DNA of 10,366 nt from Rhodobacteraceae bacterium UBA2776. Its GTDB lineage: Bacteria > Pseudomonadota > Alphaproteobacteria > Rhodobacterales > Rhodobacteraceae. Both the position numbers and the translations under genes were made by a program. The notes under the pieces are model-generated. The model made no database searches and was not told the origin of the DNA. It saw nothing but the letters and a program-made list of their open reading frames with translations. Where the stretch lies: positions 4,699 to 15,064 of the forward strand of contig DEIK01000070.1 of assembly GCA_002352425.1 (NCBI GenBank), written 5' to 3'. Positions within the stretch are counted from its first letter, which is position 1. Every line of letters begins with the position of its first letter. Shown here one piece after another: positions 1 to 5,354 of the stretch.

Positions 1-1713
1 CGCCTTCTTCAGCAAATCTACCCAGCCGCAGATAGCGACGCAGTTGCGCGTCAGGTTGTTGCCTCCTTCTGGCCCGAAGGCCCTGCCCAACGCGCAGATG
101 GGCGGGTTCCCAGCAACGATCTGTGGTCCGAGCGGGATAGCCTTCTGATCACCTACGGCAATTCGATCATCGACGGCAGTCATAAGCCGCTTGATCTGCT
201 GCATGACTTCCTACGTCGCCGGATGAAAGGCGTGATGAGTGGGGTGCATATTTTGCCCTTCTTTCCCTACACGTCAGACGATGGGTTTGCGGTATCGGAT
301 TTTCGGTCAGTCAATCCGCAACTGGGCGATTGGCCCGATATCAACCGGATCAGCCAAGACTTTGATCTGATGTCAGATCTGGTGTTGAACCATGTTTCAA
401 GTCAGGGACAATGGTTCAACGCATACCGGCAGGGACAAGCGCCCTATAACAAGTACTTTTTTGAAGCCAGCCCCACTGAGGACCTTTCGGATGTCGTCCG
501 CCCCCGTACCACGCCGCTGTTGCAGAAGGTCGAGACGGCCAACGGGACGCGTCATGTCTGGTGCACCTTCAGCCACGATCAAATCGATTTGGATTTTCGC
601 AATCCTGAAGTGCTGTTGGAATTCCTGCGGATTATTCGACTACATGTAGATAACGGTGTAAAAATTATCCGGCTGGATGCCGTTGCGTTTCTTTGGAAAG
701 AATCTGGCACCGCTTCCATTCACCTGCCTCAGACCCATGCGATCATCAAATTGATGCGGGTGCTATGCGATTATGCAGATGAAACGATCATACTGCTGAC
801 GGAAACGAACGTTCCCAAGGCCGAGAACCTGAGCTACTTCGGCAATCACGACGAAGCCCACGCCATCTACAACTTTCCGCTGCCTCCGCTGATCTTGCAT
901 GCGGTGATGTCCGGGTCGGCCCATTACTTACGTCGCTGGCAAAGCGGCATGCCCCCTGCCTCGATGGGGAGTGCCTATCTGAACTTCACGGCCAGCCACG
1001 ACGGGATCGGAATGCGTCCGGTCGAAGGTATTTTGCCCGTCGAAGAGCAGAACCAGATGATCGACACGATAAAGAACATTGGCGGTCTGGTGTCGATGCG
1101 GTCGCTGCCAGACGGGGGGGAGGCCCCCTATGAAATCAACACAACCTACTACGAGGCCACCTCCCAAACCTTTACAGGCAAAGACGATCATCACTTTGAC
1201 CGCTTCATTTGCACCCAAACGATCCCAATGTCGCTGGAAGGGATCCCCGCATTCTACATCCATGCCATGCTGGCCACACCCAACGATCATGCGCAGGTCG
1301 CGCATCGCGGCATGAACCGCGCGATCAACAGGCATAAGTGGGATTATCCTGAATTGAACGCTTTGTTGAACGATCCCACATCTATACAAGCACGCGTCAT
1401 GGCGGCCCTGACCGAACGGTTGCGCATTCGGGCAAAGCAACCAGCATTCCACCCCAACGCAACGCAATTCACAATGCCATTGGGGGATCAGGTCTTTGGT
1501 GTCTGGCGGCAAAGCCTTGACCGGCGGCAGTCGATCTTTGCGTTGCACAATGTCAGCGATCAAACCGTGCTTTTGTCACATCTGTCGATGAACCTCATTG
1601 AAGATGAGGCATGGTTTGACCTGCTGCACGGCGACCCGATTGATATGAACCAAGAGACCCTCGCATTGGCCCCCTATCAGTGCCGCTGGATCACCAATGG
1701 AAGCAGGCCTTAG
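1..1713 (+). CDS. GH13 sugar phosphorylase, probably glucosylglycerate phosphorylase (5' truncated)
   Basis: The frame is open from base 1 to the TAG at 1711-1713, giving 570 codons, so the start lies outside the window; by comparison with the family only a few tens of residues seem missing. It reads as a GH13 subfamily 18 (sucrose phosphorylase type) barrel: a LITYG strand near codon 53, then HILPFFPYTSDDGF, LVLNHVSSQ, the nucleophile Asp in RLDAVAF (676-678), the acid/base Glu in LLTETN (802-804) and the third Asp in TASHDGIG (1000-1002). These enzymes use phosphate to split a glucoside to alpha-glucose-1-phosphate in the cytosol. Members act on sucrose, sucrose 6'-phosphate or glucosylglycerate. 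The neighbouring synthase and phosphatase genes favour glucosylglycerate, which is inference from context. It converges on the synthase gene with 10 bases between stop codons. Family confidence is high, substrate confidence moderate. Confidence 0.88.
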   Translation, partial: RLLQQIYPAADSDAVARQVVASFWPEGPAQRADGRVPSNDLWSERDSLLITYGNSIIDGSHKPLDLLHDFLRRRMKGVMSGVHILPFFPYTSDDGFAVSDFRSVNPQLGDWPDINRISQDFDLMSDLVLNHVSSQGQWFNAYRQGQAPYNKYFFEASPTEDLSDVVRPRTTPLLQKVETANGTRHVWCTFSHDQIDLDFRNPEVLLEFLRIIRLHVDNGVKIIRLDAVAFLWKESGTASIHLPQTHAIIKLMRVLCDYADETIILLTETNVPKAENLSYFGNHDEAHAIYNFPLPPLILHAVMSGSAHYLRRWQSGMPPASMGSAYLNFTASHDGIGMRPVEGILPVEEQNQMIDTIKNIGGLVSMRSLPDGGEAPYEINTTYYEATSQTFTGKDDHHFDRFICTQTIPMSLEGIPAFYIHAMLATPNDHAQVAHRGMNRAINRHKWDYPELNALLNDPTSIQARVMAALTERLRIRAKQPAFHPNATQFTMPLGDQVFGVWRQSLDRRQSIFALHNVSDQTVLLSHLSMNLIEDEAWFDLLHGDPIDMNQETLALAPYQCRWITNGSRP

Positions 1714-1726
1714 GGTCTGGACCCTA
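1711..1726. repeat. inverted repeat spanning both convergent stop codons
   Basis: TAGGGTCTGGACCCTA is a perfect inverted repeat with 7-base arms around TG. In RNA it would fold as about six pairs with a four-base loop. Its left end is the TAG of the phosphorylase gene and its right end is the TAG of the synthase gene on the other strand. It may act as a shared convergent terminator, but neither side has a clear U tract. Confidence 0.55.
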
Positions 1727-2941
1727 GTATTCCGCTTCGTCGGCTTGGGCAGCCGCATGCATATCTGACAGAAAACTTGGGTCGGCAGCATGGACGCGGT
1801 TCCATGTCGGGATGAAAGGTGTCTCATGCGGGTTGTCCAGAAATACCTGTCCAGCACGCATGATATTTTCGGCAAACAGCTCGATCGTGCGTTCTTCGGA
1901 GTGGCGGTCTATCTCAAGTCCGTTCATTTGTGCATCACTGCAATAGCTATCCAATAGATCCAGAGCCGAGCGGTAGTAAGTTGCTTTCAGGGTTCTGAAA
2001 ACATTGGGCGTAAAAACCGTGCCATCGGCAGCAAGCTTGCGAAAGATCGCCTTGCAAATATCGGTCGACATCCGGTTCAAACCGGTTTCGGCCTTATCCG
2101 CGCTGAGTTGCTGGTGCTTGTGATCATAGGCATCCGAAATTTCCACCTGACACACAGCTTTAGGTGCCAGATTACGCCACGCTTCGGACAAGACACCGAT
2201 CTCAAGCCCCCAATCAGACGGAATTCGCAGATCCGGTAGAATCGCTGTCCGCATGGCGAATTCACCCGACAGCGGGTAGCGGAAACTACGCAGGTAGTCG
2301 ATGAAATCCCGTGGCCCGATGACGCGATTCAGCGCAATCAAAAGTGGGCTGACCAATAGCCGCGTCACCCGCCCGTTTAAATTGCCGCCTCCGATCCGCG
2401 CGTAGTATCCCTTGGCGACCTGGTAGGGAAATGTGGGGTTCGCAACGGGATAGACCAATCGCGCCAGCATCTCCTTGTCGTAGGTTAGGATATCGCAGTC
2501 ATGAATGGCCATAACGGCACAGTCAGAACAGCTCATCAAATAGCCGAGGGCCGACCAGACGTTTTTGCCTTTTCCCTGTTCACTCGGTGCGATGCCCATA
2601 GCCTTCAACCGCGCCCCGAGTGCCAGCATACGTGGGCTGTCGTTCCAGATGACGATGTGGTTTTGGTTAAGTCCTTTGAAAAACTTTTTGGCATGGCGAT
2701 ATTGGGACTCATTGGCGGCATCCAGTCCGATGATGATACGATGCAGATACTTCACATCAGCCAGCTCTTTTAAGATGTGAGGCATGGCATCGCCTTCAAG
2801 CTCTGAATAGAGACAGGGCAAGATCAACGTAATCTTTCGTGACGCGGCAAAAACCCGAAGCTCTGCTTCCATTTCAGCAATCTCGCGCATGCGTAGATTG
2901 TGCAGTGTCGTGATGTTTCCGTTCTGATGGAAATCAGCCAT
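1724..2941 (-). CDS. gpgS: glucosyl-3-phosphoglycerate synthase (GT81-type glycosyltransferase)
   Basis: This 405-residue GT-A fold transferase most likely moves glucose from an NDP-glucose to 3-phosphoglycerate, the first step of glucosylglycerate synthesis. Visible features are an ITLILPCLYSE strand and nucleotide-binding start (37-47), a GKGKNVW segment (123-129), the metal-binding DxD as HDCD (147-150), a GGNLNGRVTRLLVSPLL stretch (185-201) typical of GpgS, YPLSGEFAMR (222-231), DWGLEIGVLSE (243-253) and a histidine pair in DHKHQ (273-277) that fits the family's metal ligand. About 35 residues precede the catalytic fold. The ATG at 2941 sits inside the end of the phosphatase gene (8-nt overlap), with AGGA about 8 nt upstream, so translation is probably coupled. 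A mannosyl transferase is possible, since donor choice cannot be read from motifs. Confidence 0.82.
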   Translation of the reverse strand: MADFHQNGNITTLHNLRMREIAEMEAELRVFAASRKITLILPCLYSELEGDAMPHILKELADVKYLHRIIIGLDAANESQYRHAKKFFKGLNQNHIVIWNDSPRMLALGARLKAMGIAPSEQGKGKNVWSALGYLMSCSDCAVMAIHDCDILTYDKEMLARLVYPVANPTFPYQVAKGYYARIGGGNLNGRVTRLLVSPLLIALNRVIGPRDFIDYLRSFRYPLSGEFAMRTAILPDLRIPSDWGLEIGVLSEAWRNLAPKAVCQVEISDAYDHKHQQLSADKAETGLNRMSTDICKAIFRKLAADGTVFTPNVFRTLKATYYRSALDLLDSYCSDAQMNGLEIDRHSEERTIELFAENIMRAGQVFLDNPHETPFIPTWNRVHAADPSFLSDMHAAAQADEAEY

Positions 2942-3737
2942 TATTCAGGTCCTGTTCTCGTTCGAGCCGTTCGAGGATGTCGCACACGGCCAAATTCCAA
3001 CCGGCGGGGCCAGCTTGTTTCGTGCGTATGATGCGCCCGGCACCTTCGGTTCTAAGCGATGGTAGCGGTGGTCGCGTCGGGTTTGCAACAATGATCCCGA
3101 TATCGGCATATTCCAACATCTCGATATCGTTTGGAGCATCGCCCAGGGCGACCGTATAGCGTGGATTATAAGATTGGACGATCTTTTGCATTTGATCAAC
3201 CTTGTTGGCCCCAAAGGACAACGTCAGAAACCGGCCACCTTGCTGGGCGGAAACGCCATGCGGGGCCAAAGCCGTCAGAAACTGATCGCGTTCGGTGTCG
3301 GTTCCAGACCAAAGACCTGGCTCAGAAAAGCTTCTAGACTGTGCCAAAACGGCACCCTCCTTGGACAGCCCCGTCATCGCCATAAGCTCGTCAGTGGAAA
3401 CGTCACCAAACCCGCGAAACAGGCCCCGTAGCTCTGCGGGCGTCTCATCCAGCACGGTCCGGATAGCAAGATACTGAGTATCCTGCGACGTTTTCGCCAC
3501 CAGTGGCGGCAAGACGCCAGCCCCATTCTCAACAATCGCAGGCCAAGCGTCGCACCCTATTTCAGCGCGAAGGCGATAGATTTCAGGGGCAGTCTTGCTG
3601 CTGGCCAAAACCAACCCAGCAGACATACGATCAAGCATGCCAATGGCCTTCGCAGCGGGTGAAAAATCGTATGTGTGGTGATCAATCAGCGTACCGTCGA
3701 GATCAGTAAATACAATCAATTCAGAACAGTACGTCAT
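2934..3737 (-). CDS. HAD-IIB glucosyl/mannosyl-3-phosphoglycerate phosphatase
   Basis: This 267-residue HAD hydrolase of the MpgP/YedP type has all four HAD motifs: DLDGT at 12-16 (nucleophile D12, acid D14), the Ser in LASSKT (44-49), K179 in FGANKVDQM, and GDAPND at 199-204 binding Mg2+. The SSKTAPEI and ENGAG (70-74) segments are typical of mannosyl-3-phosphoglycerate phosphatases. It should remove the phosphate from the product of the synthase encoded just downstream, giving glucosylglycerate. It is first in a two-gene - strand operon, and its TGA overlaps the synthase start. No strong Shine-Dalgarno sequence precedes the ATG. A TGTAAT hexamer (3766-3771 on the - strand) could be a -10 box, but no good -35 accompanies it. 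Sugar specificity is inferred from the partner gene; mpgP is the usual family name. Confidence 0.82.
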   Translation of the reverse strand: MTYCSELIVFTDLDGTLIDHHTYDFSPAAKAIGMLDRMSAGLVLASSKTAPEIYRLRAEIGCDAWPAIVENGAGVLPPLVAKTSQDTQYLAIRTVLDETPAELRGLFRGFGDVSTDELMAMTGLSKEGAVLAQSRSFSEPGLWSGTDTERDQFLTALAPHGVSAQQGGRFLTLSFGANKVDQMQKIVQSYNPRYTVALGDAPNDIEMLEYADIGIIVANPTRPPLPSLRTEGAGRIIRTKQAGPAGWNLAVCDILERLEREQDLNNG

Positions 3738-3861
3738 GCTGCAATACTGGCAAATTCAGTGGGCAATTACAAGGGGAACACGCCTTGACGTCGGACTATC
3801 TAACGGCCGAAGCGATGCGTGCGAGTATGCGCAGGAAAGCAGAGTGATGAACACGGCTTAG

Positions 3862-4071
3862 TTGCCTGGAGGCACCGGCACCGCCAAATTGGCCCCGCAA
3901 GTGCGTGAATGCCATAACGTGGCGGGGGCCTATGAGTATTTGCTGCGGGTCGAGGTGGCGGATTTGAGCAGCTATAAGGTGTTCCACACCGATATTCTGG
4001 GCGTGGTGCCGCAGGTCAATTCGATCACATCCTTTGTGGTTATGGGGTCAAGCAAGGATGAGCGTGCTTGA
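3862..4071 (+). pseudogene. C-terminal remnant of an Lrp/AsnC-family regulator
   Basis: The frame encodes the last part of an Lrp/AsnC regulator: VRECHNVAGAYEYLLRVEV, then YKVFHTDILGVVPQVNSITSFVVMGSSKDERA up to TGA. This is the C-terminal half of the RAM ligand-binding domain. The N-terminal DNA-binding helix-turn-helix and the first half of the RAM domain are absent: an in-frame TAG lies at 3859-3861 and nothing Lrp-like was found in any frame upstream to 3738. The only possible starts are a TTG at 3862 and later GTG codons, none with a convincing ribosome site. It is best read as the stub left by a deletion or rearrangement and could not bind DNA alone. The retained C-terminus is undamaged, which suggests a fairly recent event. 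Confidence 0.7.
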
Positions 4072-4072
4072 G

Positions 4073-4085
4073 GGGTTTGAAACCC
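4073..4085 (+). repeat. short perfect inverted repeat after the Lrp remnant
   Basis: GGGTTTGAAACCC has six-base arms around one G and begins two bases after the stop of the Lrp remnant. A run of seven T follows only about 17 bases later (4102-4108), so it may be what is left of the regulator gene's terminator, but spacing and loop size are poor for a standard intrinsic terminator. Confidence 0.3.
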
Positions 4086-4168
4086 AATCGTTACTACACA
4101 ATTTTTTTCACTACAGTGAGCGCGAGTGGCGGCTTTGCGGACGAAGCAGGCATCACGAATGGCACCGA

Positions 4169-4534
4169 ATGCGCTGGAAACTGGAAACTCTGGCGTATTG
4201 TTTTAAAACCTACTTTGAGTTAATCATTGATGCCCGAAGATATTACACCGGGAGAACCAATTTGTTAGCGAAAAGAATTGTCAGAAGTGCGGTGTTGGGT
4301 GCAATCATTGCGGCTTCCGTGATCTTCGCAATCGCATTGAGTACCAGCGGAAATGGTGAAGTTTGGTCGCTTCTCTCAGAACAACAGTTTCAAACATCGT
4401 ATCCAGAACTCGACTACGTTTCGGTCTATTTGGCGCCTTCGATTTCTAAACTTGCGGTTCAAGCTGCGATCTGGGGCAGTATAATTGGCGCTGCATTTTC
4501 GCTTGTAAGGTGGGCTTTTAGTAGCGACAAGTAA
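4169..4534 (+). CDS. small two-helix membrane protein of unknown function
   Basis: I do not recognise this protein. From the ATG at 4169 it is 121 residues; the frame is open further upstream but would run into the Lrp remnant. A TTG at 4262 with GGGAG seven bases upstream (4250-4254) is an attractive alternative start giving 90 residues and a tidy short basic N-terminus (LLAKRIVR). Two hydrophobic helices are clear: VLGAIIAASVIFAIALS (residues about 43-59) and AVQAAIWGSIIGAAFSLVRWAF (about 95-116). Between them lies a polar segment rich in Ser, Glu and Tyr. The GSIIGAAF part is Gly/Ala-rich, as in helix-packing segments. The gene is AT-richer than its neighbours and sits between a regulator stub and an RNA-rich intergenic region, as expected of acquired or fast-evolving DNA. 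Expression is unproven. Confidence 0.45.
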   Translation: MRWKLETLAYCFKTYFELIIDARRYYTGRTNLLAKRIVRSAVLGAIIAASVIFAIALSTSGNGEVWSLLSEQQFQTSYPELDYVSVYLAPSISKLAVQAAIWGSIIGAAFSLVRWAFSSDK

Positions 4535-4535
4535 A

Positions 4536-4643
4536 CGCCCTCGATGGTGTGGAAAACAAGGCAGCTTTGGGCTCATACCGGACATGCTCGCTCGTGATGC
4601 AGGTCGGTGTCCGTGAGGGAGATCGGTGGCGAGGGCGCTTTTT
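4536..4643 (+). other. structured intergenic stretch ending in a T tract (candidate RNA or terminator)
   Basis: CGCCCTCG (4536-4543), two bases after the membrane-protein stop, pairs perfectly with CGAGGGCG (4630-4637), which is followed by CTTTTT. Between them are smaller pairings such as CGGACA with TGTCCG. The layout, with complementary ends closing a 100-nt fold and then a U tract, resembles a small intergenic RNA or a read-through terminator for the upstream gene. I recognise no known RNA family in it. Confidence 0.3.
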
Positions 4644-4695
4644 CCATTCGTGTAATTCAGAACAAGATTTTGGAAGCTGGACCAGACCAAACGAA

Positions 4696-4780
4696 GAAAC
4701 GGCAGCGCCCAGGGAGGAGGGGGCACTGCCGTTTGCTTTTTTCGCGTCGGGTTCTCGGGAGGAGAAAAAGCCCGTCGCGT
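4696..4780 (-). ncRNA. second CcsR/cuckoo-type small RNA (two hairpins)
   Basis: Read on the - strand, this unit has a first hairpin at 4743-4779 and a second at 4697-4734, about 8 nt apart. The first pairs CGCG-x-CGGG with CCCG-x-CGCG around one U-U mismatch and contains CTCCTCCC, eight of the nine motif bases, with some of it able to pair internally. The second has a 9-bp outer stem (4697-4705 with 4726-4734), one C-A mismatch, four more pairs and a 10-nt loop holding an exact CCTCCTCCC (complement of 4712-4720). Loops of this kind mimic the 16S rRNA anti-Shine-Dalgarno end and are the hallmark of the CcsR (cuckoo) RNAs found downstream of DUF1127 genes in Rhodobacterales. RNA ends are approximate and probably arise by processing. 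Confidence 0.68.
4697..4742 (+). terminator. intrinsic terminator for + strand transcription
   Basis: The stem AAACGGCAG...CTGCCGTTT, with an inner GCCC/GGGC, is followed on the + strand by GCTTTTTT, a good U tract. It would stop transcription coming from the membrane-protein side. On the - strand the same hairpin is the last cuckoo-type stem loop and is followed by a weaker TTTCTTCGTTT, so it may end transcription from both directions. Confidence 0.6.
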
Positions 4781-4807
4781 ATTTAGGACACTCTGCCCCG
4801 AATTTTG

Positions 4808-4886
4808 CGTGGTGACATCTGGGAGGAGGTAGATGCCACCACGGTCCAGTCTCGCCTGTATGTCCTGGGAGGGAAGGACAGGCGGA
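4808..4886 (-). ncRNA. first CcsR/cuckoo-type small RNA (two hairpins)
   Basis: On the - strand, just downstream of the DUF1127 stop codon, the first hairpin (4853-4884) pairs CGCCTG with CAGGCG and TCCT with AGGA, with an unpaired CATA on one side, and shows the loop TCCCTCCC, a degenerate form of the motif. The second (4808-4843) has a 13-bp stem with one A-C mismatch and a loop with an exact CCTCCTCCC (complement of 4821-4829). The hairpins lie 9 nt apart, and the next pair starts about 29 nt further on, which is why I group them two by two. In R. sphaeroides such RNAs (CcsR1-4) are cotranscribed with ccaF1 and cut out by processing. The same is inferred here; no separate promoter was found. 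Confidence 0.68.
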
Positions 4887-4902
4887 CCGAAGAGGTTGTT
4901 CT

Positions 4903-5118
4903 TTACTTGCCGTATGCCGCCTCTAGTGCGGTGCGTTTGATGTCCGAGCGGCTCAGGCCCAGATCGGACAAGTCACGATTGGAAAATGCGCTCAGTTCGG
5001 AAACTGTTTTGTTATAAACGCGGTAACAGGCCGCGCGGGTTGCAGCTGCTTTGAAAACCGCAGCAATGCGGTAGGTGATGCCGCCGTTTAGGGCGTTAAA
5101 TTCTGTAGCAAAAGCCAT
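4903..5118 (-). CDS. DUF1127 small protein, CcaF1-like
   Basis: This 71-residue basic protein ends in the DUF1127 signature: YNKTVSELSAFSNRDLSDLG (35-54) followed by LSRSDIKRTALEAAYGK. I chose the ATG at 5118 because it gives the family's usual length and the MAFATEF beginning. The frame is open 27 codons further upstream, but that part overlaps the likely promoter. CcaF1 of Rhodobacter sphaeroides, a DUF1127 protein, has been described as an RNA-binding protein involved in small-RNA maturation and turnover, and its mRNA carries the CcsR RNAs downstream. The same arrangement here (two CCTCCTCCC-loop RNAs begin within 20 nt of the stop) supports an orthologous role. It is divergent from mrp. 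Calling it the ccaF1 orthologue rests on context as much as on sequence. Confidence 0.85.
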   Translation of the reverse strand: MAFATEFNALNGGITYRIAAVFKAAATRAACYRVYNKTVSELSAFSNRDLSDLGLSRSDIKRTALEAAYGK

Positions 5119-5175
5119 TGGCTGTCTCACTCGATAATGTTGTCGCCAGAACCGGATTGTGCTGACAGTGGGCAA

Positions 5176-5202
5176 CATATGAATTTTGCGGATTGTCACA
5201 AC
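5176..5202 (-). promoter_or_regulatory. candidate RpoH-type promoter of the DUF1127/RNA unit
   Basis: Read on the - strand, GTTGTGA (complement of 5196-5202) is followed by TTCATATG (complement of 5176-5183), with about 12 bases between. This resembles heat-shock-sigma promoters (CTTG-like -35, CATAT-like -10) rather than the housekeeping type. It would place the transcript start near 5168, about 50 nt before the DUF1127 start. In R. sphaeroides the equivalent unit is stress-induced through RpoH sigma factors, which fits, but the -35 match is only partial. Confidence 0.4.
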
Positions 5203-5222
5203 ACACAGGTTGGCAATCCCGT

Positions 5223-5239
5223 TATGCGCTCAGCGCATA
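5223..5239. repeat. palindrome between the divergent DUF1127 and mrp genes
   Basis: TATGCGCTCAGCGCATA is an 8+1+8 perfect inverted repeat. It lies about 20 bp upstream of the proposed DUF1127 -35 box and about 115 bp before the mrp start, so it could be an operator acting on either gene. I cannot assign a regulator to it. Confidence 0.45.
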
Positions 5240-5354
5240 GGTGGGGCAGGGAGGTTGCCATAATATGGCTGCGCTGTTTTCGCCCCTTGTAAGCCGTGTC
5301 AAAACCTATCACCAAAGACACAACAGCGAACATAAATTCAAAGGAATGCGCGAA

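Noticed and set aside
928..1563. Long open frame on the - strand inside the phosphorylase gene
   Set aside because: It is a shadow of the real gene: the + strand frame carries the full set of GH13 motifs, and the antisense protein has low-complexity, Cys/His-rich content with no recognisable family.
4536..4643. Possible signal recognition particle RNA on the - strand (a GTCCGG...GCTGCC stretch)
   Set aside because: The conserved domain with GGAAG tetraloop and AAGCAGCC is not present; only a few bases agree.
4697..4884. CRISPR-like array suggested by repeated GGGAGGA at intervals
   Set aside because: The repeats are only 8-10 bases, they lie in loops of unrelated stems, and spacing is irregular. 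The hairpin-loop RNA explanation fits better.
5241..5354. N-terminal extension of Mrp from the upstream ATG at 5241
   Set aside because: The extra 38 residues do not resemble the family, and the ribosome site AAAGGA supports the ATG at 5355.
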